Shown here: piece after piece, positions 35,201 to 47,091 of the stretch
How positions within the stretch are numbered: the first letter of the stretch is position 1
Layout: each line of letters begins with the position of its first letter
Source of the DNA: Macrotrachela quadricornifera
Lineage: Eukaryota; Rotifera; Eurotatoria; Philodinida; Philodinidae
Reading direction: 5' to 3'
NCBI GenBank assembly: GCA_022393335.1
Contig: JAJEKB010019237.1
Coordinates: forward strand, 20,762 to 84,761
Length of the DNA stretch: 64,000 nucleotides
Position numbers and translations under genes: made by a program
The notes under the pieces: generated by a model
What the model was told of the DNA's origin: nothing
Database searches by the model: none
Seen by the model: only the letters and a program-made list of their open reading frames with translations

Positions 35201-38200
35201 ATGTACATTATCTCGTGGAAATATATTTTTTACTCAACAACTCTGTGATTTATTTGAACAAAGAGAATTTCCATCGAATATTGATCTACCTTGTACATTA
35301 AATGAAATATTTTATTATCGATTTTTAAATAATAAAATTCAAGAACAAATTGAAAGTTGTCGAGCTATTCTTGAAATATGCTTAGCATCACGACGACCAA
35401 TTAATTTAAATGTTTTATATAATTGTCTTAATATTGATGAAGAAATACAAATTGAATGGTCAATATTTTTACAAGTACATATATATTTTTTTAAATTAAT
35501 ATTTTTATTCAAAATACATATTTTTTTTCTATATAAAGGCTATCTCGTATTTATCTGTATTTCTAACACAATATTCAAATTCAGCATATGCAATTATTCA
35601 TGGATCAATTCGAAATTGGTTAATTAATAATTTCAATCAATATTTTGCCTGTAATATAAAGTAAATATTTGTCATATATTACGAAAACCTTTTTTTTTTA
35701 CTTTTCATTTTATTTTTATCTTTATAGAAAAGGCCATTCTCGTTTAGCACTTTATTTATCTCGTTCATTAACAAGTTCATTATATGGACCTGAAGCAATT
35801 GAATGTATTCGTCATTTATCTTTAAGTGATTTATTTTCTAATAATATTATTCAAATGTGTCATATAATAAAAAATTTAATCGATGATCCATCACGTTTAT
35901 TAGCTTCACTTCGTAATGCATTTTATCCTGAATTAGATATAAGTGAATTACTTTTAATGATATCAGCTAATCCAGATTCATTAGTTGATTCAATACATAT
36001 GCCATTATTATGTATTGCATCACGTAATGGTTATACATCATTTGTTGAATTACTTTTAAAATATCATGCTAATGTTAATTTAATAACAAAAAATAATGAA
36101 AATAAAACAGCTTTAATGCTTGCTGCTGAATATGGACATGAAGGAGTTGTTAAATTATTAATTAATTATAATGCTGATGTAAGTTTTATTTAATATTTTC
36201 GGAGTATAAATTTGTTTTTGTACGACTTATAGTATAGTGTTAATTATAATTTCTGATCCTCTGCACTAAATTGTAAGTCGTATTGTAATAGGAACAAAAA
36301 AAACCTATCAAATCTGTTCTTTCTTCTTTGATTAAATTTTGAGTATCTTCTTTCCATTATGAGACATTTGAAAAAAAGACCTTTTTCTATATTTCTATAG
36401 ATCACATTGAAAGATAAATATCAATTAACAGCTGTTGCTTATGCAACAAAACATGTATCTGTTTTAAAATTATTTAAATGTAATGATGATTTGATAAAAC
36501 AACAAGCATTTGTTTATGCTGCATCAAATGGTTCATTAGATGTTCTTGAATTTATGTTAACTGATAATGATTATTCATCTATTGATATAAATGGTATTGA
36601 TTCTATACATGGTGAAACAGGTAAGTTTTATTTATAAAGATTCCATTAATTTATTATTAATATATATGTTTTTTTTTATAGCTTTAACAAATGCAGCAAG
36701 CTATGGTCATATAAATATAATTGATTATTTAGTAACAAATCATCAAGCAGATATAGATCGAATAAATTCTCGTCAAATGACACCATTATTATTAGCAGTT
36801 AAAAATGGTATGTGGTCATGTGTAGAATATTTACTTGATCATCAAGCATCAATAGAACATTGTGATAAACAAAATCGAACATGTTTAATAATTGCAGCTA
36901 GTGAAGGTCATTTAGCTGTTATTGATAGTTTATTAGAAAAAGGTTATGCATTTATTTGAATAGAAAAATTTTTAATTTGAATTTTTTTTTCGACTTTATT
37001 AGGCGCTAATGTACATCATGAAGATGAAGAAGGACTTACAGCTTTATCATGGGCTTGTTTAAAAGGACATTATCATGCTTGTGAAACTTTATTAGCTCAT
37101 GATAGTCATATTAATCATGAAGATATACATGGACGAATACCAATTGATATGGCATCATTTTATGGTGATGTACAACTTGTTCAATTACTTATTGATCATG
37201 GTTCAATTATTGATCATGTTGATAAAAATGGAATGCGTGCACTTGATCGTGCTATTGGATGTCGAAATGTTGCTGTAGTTAATTGTTTATTAAAAAAAAG
37301 TGTCAAACTAGGTATGAAAAATATTCATTAATTAATTATTATCAAAAAAAATAAGAAAACAAAGGAATATTATTAAATATTTAATAAAAATCTTTTTTCA
37401 AAGAAACTAGTTCTATATTATTCAAAGTTATAAACTTAATGAATTATTAAATTCATTCAAGAAATTTATTGCTTATATTTTATGTACGCGTACGTCATCT
37501 ATACATAGATTAGATATATATCTAAATTAAATAACAACATAGTTTTCTATTGATTTCCATATTTTGTATTTAGTTTTATGTTTGTAGGAAGGATATAATT
37601 TCCGATAAAATTTTAAAATTAAATTTCTATTTACGATATTGCTTTTCTTTAGGCCCATCAACATGGGCATTAGCAACAGGTAAAAATGATATGATGACAA
37701 TTTTAATATCAAAATTAATTGATGATGGTATTTCACTTTATAAAGTAAATTTAATTATTAATTTATTTATTTTTTATTTGAAATTAATTTTTTTTTTAAT
37801 ATAGAAAAATCAATATAAAGATGCTGCGTATCGTTTTTCATATGCATTAAAAAAATTACCAATAGATAATGATCAACAAACAACAGATCAATTTATAAAT
37901 AATTTTCGATTAATGAAATACAATTGTTTAATTAATTTAGCTAAATGCAAACGAAAATTAGATGTATAAAATATAGAAAAATTTTTTTTTTATTTTATAA
38001 ATATAAAAATATATGAATTTTTTCTTTTTATTTTAAGTCTTATGAATTAGCTGTTGATTATTGTACACAAGCACTTTATATTCATAATACAGCCGATGGC
38101 CTTTTACTTCGATCAAGAATTAAACGAGATCAAAAGTATGATGATTTAATTTCTATATTAAATTTTTTTTGTTGTTTTAATATAGATTATATAATGATGC

Positions 38201-38312
38201 TTTGGCTGATTTACTCACAGCTAAAACTCTTGATCCAACAAATAGTGATTTAGATCGATATATTAATCGTTTAAATACTGATCTACAACATTGTCATGAA
38301 ACACTTTTATAA
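31210..38312 (+). CDS. TANC2: TANC / rolling-pebbles scaffold: RING, P-loop NTPase, ankyrin repeats, TPR (5' end missing)
   Basis: Fifteen in-phase exons: 31210-31443, 31653-32327, 32389-32778, 33866-34123, 34177-34511, 35142-35474, 35539-35660, 35728-36178, 36401-36620, 36682-36942, 37003-37311, 37653-37744, 37805-37963, 38038-38135 and 38186-38312. They encode at least 1353 residues. Order: RING-like finger (LCPICRCPYDNQK, TCHHEKCYTC, QCSICLSHL); disordered Ser/Gln/Pro region with poly-Gln; P-loop ATPase with Walker A LLSRTPGMGKTW and Walker B HIYLIIDGINNE; about nine ankyrin repeats (residues ~870-1200); and C-terminal TPR helices (DAAYRFSYALKKLP, YELAVDYCTQALYIH). This order is that of Drosophila rolling pebbles and vertebrate TANC1/2, scaffolds for myoblast fusion and postsynaptic densities. 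TANC1 versus TANC2 cannot be told apart. The first coding exon is not located. The stop lies 266 bp before SDHAF3. Confidence 0.9.
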
Positions 38313-38578
38313 TTATGACATTCCATTGCAACTGACCCCGGTCGATAATCTCTTCATATATATATATTTTCTTTGTTTGTAAATATCTAATGTGTTGAAC
38401 AGTTAATAATATCAATGTATAATTATGTTCTATATTAAACAAAAAAAAATCTTTCTTTTTTTTTTCCTTTCTTTCTTTCTTCTTTTTTTGTTAATTTGAT
38501 TAAAGATATAATAGAGATGAAAACAAAGATAAATCTTTCTTGTTTTAGACTTAAACAAAAGAAATATGTTTTTAATCA

Positions 38579-39081
38579 ATGTATGAAAAAATTTTTGGTA
38601 CACAGCATCGTTTGACTGTATTGAGATTATATAAAACTGTACTTCGTTTACATCAAGGTCTTCCATATGAATTAAAAGAATTAGGTAATCAATACGTTCG
38701 TGATGAATTTCGTCGTCATAAAAATGCTCAACCTGAATTTGTCACAAACTTTATGGTTGAATGGAGTGTAAGTATTTTAAAAAGAAAAATGAGTAGAGTA
38801 CAGCTTGCATGTTCTGTTTTTTTTTATCGCTCCAATCGTCGTCATCGTATGACATATTTTTTCTCTTCTATTCACGATAAGCATTTCAGATGGAAGGCGT
38901 CACCTTTTCATTTTTTTTTTATTCGTAGGAGTACGCTCGAATACTAACTCGTCAAGTAACATCTAAAAATAACGAATCATTTGGTAAATCAATTGATTTA
39001 AAAGCTTTTGATCTTCTTACTGAAGATCAACTTGTTCAACTTTATAATTTATATACTGAAATAAAAAAATCTTCACAATAA
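38579..39081 (+). CDS. SDHAF3: Succinate dehydrogenase assembly factor 3
   Basis: Exons 38579-38767 and 38929-39081 (161-nt intron, phase 0) give 113 residues. The LYR-like motif [16 protein letters not shown] and the highly conserved [15 protein letters not shown] segment identify SDHAF3/ACN9, a small mitochondrial matrix LYR-type protein that protects the iron-sulphur subunit SDHB during complex II assembly. The length matches the family. The N-terminus ([12 protein letters not shown]) is short and weakly basic, acceptable for matrix import in this family. The stop codon TAA at 39079-39081 shares its last base with the ATG of GK5, so this gene and the next have no spacer at all. Confidence 0.95.
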
Positions 39082-41161
39082 TGGCAACAAAATCTAAATT
39101 AGGAAATTTACTTCGTTTAACAAGTAATTCCAATGATCAAGAACAATATCCTTCACCTCCTATTAAACAACCATATATACTTTCAATTGATATTGGCACA
39201 TCATCTATACGTGCTTATATATTTTCACAAACATTTGATATTATTTCATCAAGTCAAAAACAACAAACACCCCTTTATCCAGAACCACATGCTTTTGAAT
39301 TTGATCCCAAACAATTTTGGACTATTTTACTTGATGTTATAAATGAAGCAATTGAACGTGCTAAACCATTAACTGTGACAGATATAACTTGTTTAGGTAT
39401 ATCAACATTAAGAAATTCTGTTATATTATGGGATCGTAAAACAGGTGAAACATATTCAAATATTATTTTATGGAATGATTCAAGATCAAGTTCACATGCA
39501 ACAGCTAAAAATTCATCTTATACATGGAAAACAATACGTGGTTTTGCTAAAGTTATTTATCCTATTGTTCAAACACCTCGTATGTCAACATTATCAAATC
39601 TTGAATTTCGTCCACAAATGATTGCCTTTAAATTATTATGGTTATTCGAAAAAAATCCTCAATTAATTCAACGTGCACAAAAAAATCAATTATTATTTGG
39701 TTGTATTGAAACATGGCTTATATGGAAATTAACTGGTGGACAAGAACATGTAACAGATGTTTCATGTGCAAGTTCAACTGGTCTTTATGATCCATTTTTA
39801 TCCCAATGGTCAACATTACTTTGTCGAAATTTAGGTATTGATATGAAATTATTACCAACAATTAAACCAACATATGGAGAATTTGGTAGATGTGATCCAA
39901 ATTTATTTGGTAAGAAATTTTTGAATTATTTAAAAATATCGTCTAATGATGAGTACGAAATACACTGATAAACGTGCTTTTTCTTATCAGTAGTAACACT
40001 TATAAAACTCCGGAACAAATTGAATACGTGAGTCAGCCTATGAAACTCATTTATCTAACATAGAAAGAGATAAACTATGTGCACAAATAAAACAATGGGT
40101 CACACACCAGTGTCTGACACAGTTTTCAAGAGACAAAATATTCAAGATTAAATTACTCATATCATATCAGTAAAATATAATGCTCGACACGAGTTATATT
40201 CACATGATCCAATCTAGTTCAATCATTAGTAAATCCTCTTGAACTTATTAAAGTTATTTCACTGATATTTAATCAAAAGATTCGAATCTAAAAATATTTA
40301 TTCAATTTATAATACTGACTAATTGTCTTTAAAGGTTGTGCTATTCCTATTACTGCTGTTATTGGAGATGTCCAAGCAAGTATGTTTGGTCAATGTGTAT
40401 CTGAACCCGGCGAATGTTTACTCACATTGGGTACCGGTGCTTTTGTTAATATTTTAACTGGTCCAGTAAGTGCTTGTACCGATGGTATATATCCTCTTGT
40501 TGCCCATTCCGATCTTTCAAATGCATCAGAAAATGTTCATTTTATGCATGCTTTTCATAGTGGTTGTGCTACAGTACTTAATTGGGCAAAAGAAGCACAA
40601 TTTTTTAATGATTTTTCTGAACTCAATGCTATATCAACAGATGCTCAAATAGCAAATGTATTTTTTCTTCCTGCATTTGGTGGTTATAATAATGATCCAT
40701 ATTGTGGTTCAGGTTTTATTGGTATTAATAGTGAAACGAAACGCGAAGATTTACTTCGTGCTATACTTGAGTCAATTGCTTTTATCATTTATGATTTATT
40801 TTCATTTGTACGTGATGATTATAAAAAACATCAAGGAGAAAAAAATTTAAAATGTTTACGTGCAGCTGGTGGTGTTTCAACATGTGATTTTATTTGTCAA
40901 ATAATTTCAAATTTATCCGAAATGAATGTTGAACGTTGTCATGCATTTAATTTAGCATCAGGTATTGGTGCTGGATTTTTAGCTGCTTATGGTTATGGTC
41001 TTATTGATAATTATAAACATTTTCAACAAATTATAACTGTTGATAAAGTATTTAAACCCATACAATGTGATATAACCGAAACGAATTTTAAACGATGGAA
41101 AACAATTGTACCTCGCTTTGCCAAATGGTATTTACCAAATGAAAGAAATGATATTGATTAA
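39081..41161 (+). CDS. GK5: Glycerol kinase 5-like FGGY kinase
   Basis: Exons 39081-39909 and 40335-41161 (425-nt intron, phase 1) give 551 residues. FGGY features: ATP-phosphate loop [14 protein letters not shown] near residue 35; substrate-side segments [19 protein letters not shown] and [46 protein letters not shown]; the adenosine/phosphate loop [23 protein letters not shown]; and the C-terminal [12 protein letters not shown]. These match GK5 rather than GK or GK2. GK5 phosphorylates glycerol-like substrates and in mammals is tied to sterol regulation in skin. The first ATG overlaps the SDHAF3 stop (TAATG), and no other in-frame Met precedes the conserved phosphate loop. Confidence 0.93.
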
Positions 41162-41404
41162 GTTGGCTTTTTTTCTGTTTCTCCTTTTTGTGATCTCATC
41201 TTTTTATTCGTGCTTTTTTTTTGTTTTGGTTCTGGTGTTTTTTTTTTTTGTCTATCAATTGAGCCAAATATCTCTGTGCTGGTTTTTTTTTTGCTGTGCA
41301 TTATTATGTGATAAAAGTTAAAACTTTTATAATACGACTAATTTTCACCTTTAGATATGATATTTCAATTTAATACATAGATAATATTCAATATTTCATT
41401 AATT

Positions 41405-42928
41405 ATGTTACGAACTTCATTGCTTGGTAAGTTCGTAGATGATTGTGTTTGAAAGAGAGTTGTAATAATATAGTAAAACCTTTCTAGTGAAAATCATCTG
41501 ATTATAAACGCTTTTTTCCAGTCTCGAAGGTGTTCACTATGGAGAGGTTTTACTGTATATAAATTCAAGTATCATTGACGATACAATAGGATAATATTTC
41601 TAAAAATAGAACATTCCTATCAAAAATGTGTTTAACATGGATTTAATTTTCGAGGATATTTTTTTATGAAGAATAATTATTTGAGAAGAATTAGTCAAGG
41701 ATATTTAAGATTCAATACACATGAATTACAGTCTGAATTGATAAAAACAATTGAAACGATTCTATATGTATGTTTAAAATATTAAATTGTTGAAAGAGTC
41801 ATTATCTATTATGGTGTTTTTATTGAATTTAATTAAAATTGCTGTGAAAAATATCTTAATATTTTATATGATTTATTTATTGTTATATTTCTAATTTATT
41901 TAGTTTCATCATCTATTGCTCGACGTTTAGTTGTTGCAAATGCTTCGACTAATGTTCAATCATCCTCATCATTATCAACAACAAAAAAATCAGAAAAACT
42001 TCCACAAATTAAAGTTGCACTATGTATACAACGCTATGCACATTTATCACCTGAAATGAATCAATTAGAAAAAGATTATTCAAATTTAATAACACAATTA
42101 GAAACAGAAAATAGTTATTTATCAGATCATGAATTAAGACATAGAAAAGAAATGTAATTATAAAAATAATTATTTATAAAATCTATATTATCTATACATA
42201 TATATCTTAGTGAACTTGCTAAACAAAGACAAAATTCACCAACAAGTACAACTACATCAACGAATATTGTTGAAACAGTGGTTGATTTAGAAGATCGTTT
42301 AGCAAAAGAATTTAAGAATTTTCAATTTATGCCAAGAGAAACAGGTATATTAATTTTTTTAGTTTTGATTAATTTAATTATTTTTATTTTTAGAGGATGA
42401 TAAAACAAATAATCTTCGAAGTCATAATCGAAAACTTGATCAAAATTTATTATTAATTGTACAACAAAACAATACTCAAACTAATAAAGATGAATGGATT
42501 TTTCCGGAGAAAATCTACGATGGTGAAATATCTTTACGAGCAGTAACTATCTTATTGTTCAATAATTATTGTAAAATATTTATTAATTAATTTTAGGCAG
42601 CTGAACACTTGACTTCAGTATGTGGAAATTTGCATTTGCAAATATCTGGAAATGCACCATTAGCTTGCTATAAAAACGATACAGATCCGTCATCTAAAAA
42701 GGTATAAAATATATTAAGATTTTTTTTTTATATTTAATTTTTTATTACATTTATTATTGATAGATTTTCTTCTACAAAGCTGAATATCTAGCAGGTGCTG
42801 TAAAACAATTTGCTACTCTCAAATCATCTCCTTATAAAGATCATGCATGGATTACTCATGAAGATCTTCCGAAATATTTATCATTATCATATTATAAAGC
42901 TGTTAAAGATATGTTGTTTGTGTTTTAA
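41405..42928 (+). CDS. MRPL46: Mitochondrial large ribosomal subunit protein mL46
   Basis: Six exons, 41405-41426 (22 nt), 41904-42153, 42211-42344, 42394-42542, 42597-42701 and 42764-42928, give 274 residues (human 279). The spliced N-terminus MLRTSLLVSSSIARRLVVAN is a textbook mitochondrial presequence, which strongly supports the tiny first exon. Later segments match mL46: IKVALCIQRYAHLSPEM, ENSYLSDHELRHRKE, NRKLDQNLLLIV, AEHLTSVCGNLHLQISGNAP, IFFYKAEYLAG and HAWITHEDLPKYLS. The C-terminal half is a degenerate Nudix-like fold. The protein sits in the central protuberance region of the mitoribosome. The start lies 243 bp after the GK5 stop on the same strand. Intron 1 carries a small MITE. 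Confidence 0.94.
41471..41555. mobile_element. Short Tc1/mariner-type MITE in MRPL46 intron 1
   Basis: 85 bp bounded by TA on both sides. The left end TAGTAAAACCTTTCTAGTGA and the right end in reverse CAGTAAAACCTCTCCATAGTG are imperfect terminal inverted repeats of about 23 bp. CAGTAAAACCTC-type ends with TA target sites are common in mariner/pogo-derived MITEs. No coding content. Confidence 0.75.
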
Positions 42929-43356
42929 AAGACAATAAATAGGATAAATAAACATTCTAAAATTGCCAAAAAAAAATGATAATTGATTCAGAAATACATT
43001 AAATCTTTGGATTATTATCACTTGTAAAATTGTCTCTTTATAATATTATTTTCATTGTCATTTATTTATGAGAATTTATAAATTTTATGTTAGGAAAAAA
43101 AGAACAAAAAAATCATTTTATTTTATAATCAAAATTGCATATTGACGAGACCAATTGGTAATGAAATTTTAACATTCTCTACTCAAAAATCAAATTAATC
43201 CTTTCAAAATCCACTGTACTATAACAAATATTATCATATAAACGACTTATTTGCTCGTTGCAAGAACATATGTATTATTGATCATACATACTTAATAATC
43301 TCATTTTATATTTTTTTTCTAATTATATTTTTGTACTTGAATAAATATGAACAATA
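42929..43356. other. Convergent 3' spacer
   Basis: 428 bp between the MRPL46 stop (+) and the dehydrogenase stop (-). AT-rich, no coding signal. Confidence 0.5.
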
Positions 43357-44736
43357 TCACATAAAAAAAATGCTACATATTATTACAAGTATTAATGATA
43401 TGAAACAGCTCTGATTACTACTACTACCACTTGTAGTAGTAGTAGTAATAGTAGTAGTAGTGGTACTACTACTACTAATACTACTACTACTACTATTTCT
43501 TTTATATTGTATTTGATATAGTCGATTATGTCCATCTTCACTAAATAATAAACTTCCATCTTTTAGCACTAATAATCCAACAGGTCGCCCGAATGTATCT
43601 GGACCTAATGGATCTACTAAGAATCCATAAACAAAATCTTCATAATAACCCATTGGTCTATTTGTATCTTTGTTAAATGGTATAAAAATAATTTTATAGC
43701 CTGTTCCTTCATTTTTATTCCATGATCCATGAAATGCTGCAAATGCACCATTTTTATATCGATCAGGAAATTGTGTACCTGAATAGAATAACATATCAAG
43801 AACAGCTGAATGAGCTTGAAAAAGAATATCGGGTGTTCGTGTAATTGATACTAAATCAGGACGTTCACTTGTACCATTTTCTAAACGTCGTCTTGGATCA
43901 ATTAAATTTGAACTTAAATATGCATAAGGCCATCCATAAAATTCATCTTGTTGAACACGTGTAAAAAAATCTGGCACAAGATTATCACCAATAAGATCAC
44001 GTTCTTGACAAGCAACATATAAATCATTTGTTATTGGGTGAAATGCTAAGCCGATTGGATTACGAAGACCATAAGCAAATGTTTTTTGATTAGTACCATT
44101 GAGAGTAGCTTGTTGAATAGACGCTCGTGGTAATTCTTCAGGATCAACATTCGATGCTGAACCAATACTAACATAGATTTTATCCGATGATGATGGTGTA
44201 ACAATAGTACGAGTCCAATGACCAGTTGAAGCATAAGTCATAATAATTTCACCAGTGCCTTCAATTTTACGACTACCATATGTCCATGAATAACGTCGTA
44301 GTGCATCTCGATTACCTACATAGAAAAATCCATCAATAAAAGCCATTCCATAAGGTGAATTGAGACCATTTGAAGCATTAGCAAATGTTATTCGTTCATC
44401 AGGATATCCATCATTATCTGTATCTATTAAACAGGAGATACGATTGGCTCTTGATTCACTAACAAGTATATCACCAGAAGGTGTATAAGTAAGATAACGC
44501 GGTGACATAAGATCAGTCATATATAATTTGACAGAAAATCCTTCAGGAACAAAAAGTCGAGGATCTGATGGTATAGGAATAATACGTGCTGTTTTACGTA
44601 CAGATTCATTAGCATTGGGAGCTGGAAGATCATCTACAGTAATTTTAATTGTTTGCGGAACAAACGTGACATTTTCTGCATGAATTTGTTGAAAATAAAT
44701 GACAATAATAAAGAATAAATAGATGAAAAATTGCAT
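43357..44736 (-). CDS. Secreted PQQ/sorbosone-dehydrogenase-like beta-propeller, probably GPI-anchored
   Basis: One uninterrupted frame of 459 residues from ATG 44736. Residues 1-20 form a signal peptide (FFIIVIYFQQIHA, then EN). The body is a glucose/sorbosone dehydrogenase beta-propeller: FVPEGFSVKLYMTD, TPSGDILVSESRANRI, the calcium-type loop DTDNDGYPDE, LNSPYGMAFIDGFFYVGN, FAYGLRNPIGLAFHP, DEFYGWPYAY, AFAAFHGSWN and DGSLLFSEDGHNRLYQI. These enzymes use PQQ to oxidise sugars in bacteria and fungi; HIP-family proteins are animal relatives without proven catalysis. Residues 415-440 are a Ser/Thr linker followed by a hydrophobic tail (CFISLILVIICSIFF), the layout of a GPI signal. No introns although all other long intact genes here except the nested one are split, which makes horizontal transfer plausible. 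Confidence 0.88.
   Translation of the reverse strand: MQFFIYLFFIIVIYFQQIHAENVTFVPQTIKITVDDLPAPNANESVRKTARIIPIPSDPRLFVPEGFSVKLYMTDLMSPRYLTYTPSGDILVSESRANRISCLIDTDNDGYPDERITFANASNGLNSPYGMAFIDGFFYVGNRDALRRYSWTYGSRKIEGTGEIIMTYASTGHWTRTIVTPSSSDKIYVSIGSASNVDPEELPRASIQQATLNGTNQKTFAYGLRNPIGLAFHPITNDLYVACQERDLIGDNLVPDFFTRVQQDEFYGWPYAYLSSNLIDPRRRLENGTSERPDLVSITRTPDILFQAHSAVLDMLFYSGTQFPDRYKNGAFAAFHGSWNKNEGTGYKIIFIPFNKDTNRPMGYYEDFVYGFLVDPLGPDTFGRPVGLLVLKDGSLLFSEDGHNRLYQIQYKRNSSSSSISSSSTTTTTITTTTTSGSSSNQSCFISLILVIICSIFFM
43427..43500. repeat. Complementary triplet repeats (AGT)n / (ACT)n
   Basis: Within the 3' part of the dehydrogenase frame, a run of ACT/AGT triplets changes from TAGTAG to ACTACT near 43463. 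The two halves are complementary and can form a long hairpin. In protein it encodes a Ser block followed by a Thr block in the linker before the GPI tail. Confidence 0.8.
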
Positions 44737-47091
44737 TTGTTTTTTGTAATTCTTTTATATATCTATAGAAAGAAAAAGTTATTTTACCTTGATGATGTAT
44801 AAGTAATAAAAATTAGACTTTATTACAAATAGCAAATAAATGAATATTATTGTAGTGATGCTTTCACAAAGCAATCACATTCTCACTCTCACCCTCAAGC
44901 TTTTAGATAATTTAACGAAATTTATTACATATTGTTCCTTTGTGCTATGTAGAATATACAAAAATATTTTTATATATATTTCACTTTTACGTTAAAATAA
45001 TACTCATCGTCATTTAAATCTTGAGTATTATTATCTTTTAATCTATGTTTAAAAAGACTTATCAAAATTTGAAATAGCACGAACATTTTTTCTCGATAAA
45101 AATTCCTTAAGAATTTTAATACCATTTCAAAAGGTAAAAGTGCACTAAAGAAGATTGTGAAATAGTAAATTTTTTTTAAAAATTATACAGTTAATTTTAA
45201 ATACAGAAAAGACTTACCATCGAAATTTAAACATTTAAAAAATAGTTAAAGTTTCATATTTATAAAATAAAATCTTTATTTTTCATTTTCGTCATACAAC
45301 CTTCCATCGTTTTCATAGTTGATATTTCGAAATAAATCATTGCAAAAAAACCACAGATTTGATTTTATCTTGTGCGTCGCATTTTATAACTACTTTTTCT
45401 TAAAAAGAACAATGCTATTGCCTTACAACATAGAGTAAATATTATTTATCAACCATCAAAAAACAAGGGATTAATGTCAAAATGTAAATCTCTTCGATAA
45501 ATTTTATTATGTCAATATACAATAAATAACAGAGCGCTATCTTCCGATGTGAGTGGCCTGAAAAGAAAAACTAAAATAATGAAACACCATCTATATTTAT
45601 CATAATATAAATATGTATCAACATTTAATTAGGAGTGTAATTTTTCTGTTAAAGTTAGATAAATTAAAATTATGAGTAAGTTAAATTTAAAATAAATTAA
45701 ATTATTTCATCTCTTTGAGTTTTTATAACTTTTAAAGGAATATTTGGAAATGTTCCTGGTAATTTTTCGAGAGCTAGCTATAGGTAACCAGTACAACTCT
45801 TCAAGGAACATCTGAATGTAGTTCCTACAACTTTTCAAGGGCTAGATAGACGTATTGCAAAATATCTTTAGCAACCCTCACGACTGTCATCCATTGAATC
45901 TCCTAGTCTTAGCCTGAATTTAATGAAATAATATAAAATTATTAGTTATTTTAACGAGAAATGTTTTTCATCATTTGTAATATATAATACACTCGAAAAG
46001 ACTTCATAATGATGAAATAATAGTTATATCTATTTTTTATCATGAAAATCAAAGTTTCTCTTAAACTATAATAATTCTTTTTTGGGTGCTTCCCCGCAGC
46101 TCCTCTCATTTTTATAGCATATCCTCCGACCAAGATTTAAGTATGCTAGTTTTGTAGCGCTCGTCGAGTTGTGTAAGAAACGGTATCGAGTTTTGATTCA
46201 AGTCATGCACTAACGGCAACAGAGTGAAATCAAAAATCGATATTATCGAAAAGTGGCCCCCGAAATTGATCTGTTTTGTTCTTTGTGAACATTACTTGAA
46301 ATCTATGATTTCACTATTGGATAAAGCATAAAAAGTTGTCTATATCAAAAAATTTTCAGAAGCATAACTCTAGAATTCATTGTTTGGGAGCATTTCTAAA
46401 ACATGGGAAAGTGGTATTTCCCGCTTGAATTGAACTGCTTATAAAATTTATATATTTAGTTAAAAACTTTAATATATTATAATCAAAATGAAGTTTATTT
46501 AAAAGCGACATGCTAGAGTTTTTGAAAGTCTTCTTCGCTCTAGGTATGTGGGTCTCAAGGATCTGTGGGTCTCTAAGAATCCTATAATGAAAGCCAATTT
46601 TTTCAAAAACTGCACGTCAGAATTTCTTAAACATTTTCCTGTGAATAGATTTCAATCGATATTAACATTGATTAAAATATGATGTGCTGTAAAAATAGAA
46701 GAAGCTGCGTGGAAGTACGCTTTTGCAAAGCTAAGCGGATAAAAGTAAGTTTAGCATAGCATTATTGATATTAGAAGTGCATAAATAATGCAATGCATGT
46801 TGTTGACAGTTATACACGTAGGGCATTAAAAAAGTTTCTTCGCCGAGCTTTTCTAAAAGCCTTAGTTTGAGTTCAAGTATTCTGTTATAATGCTTAGACA
46901 AATTTAGGATTATATACAAAATTTCAGAGTTTTAAATCTTGTACTTTGTCGTAATCTATCATTTCTTTTACGTGAGTGACTTGCAATTTTCTATACGCTA
47001 CGTAATGCGTGACTTGTAATAAACGACAGAACTTTGCATTTGATATTCTGGCTCTCAAAAAGATTCTATTAAAATAAAACAAAATATACCA
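44737..47091. other. Intergenic, no gene seen
   Basis: 2.35 kb upstream of the dehydrogenase gene. No accepted coding frame. Around 45737-45852 there are two imperfect direct units about 68 bp apart (GGAATATTTGGAAATGTTCC..GAGAGCTAG and GGAACATCTGAATGTAGTTCC..AAGGGCTAG). The stretch 46090-46600 is GC-richer but non-coding. Confidence 0.55.
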
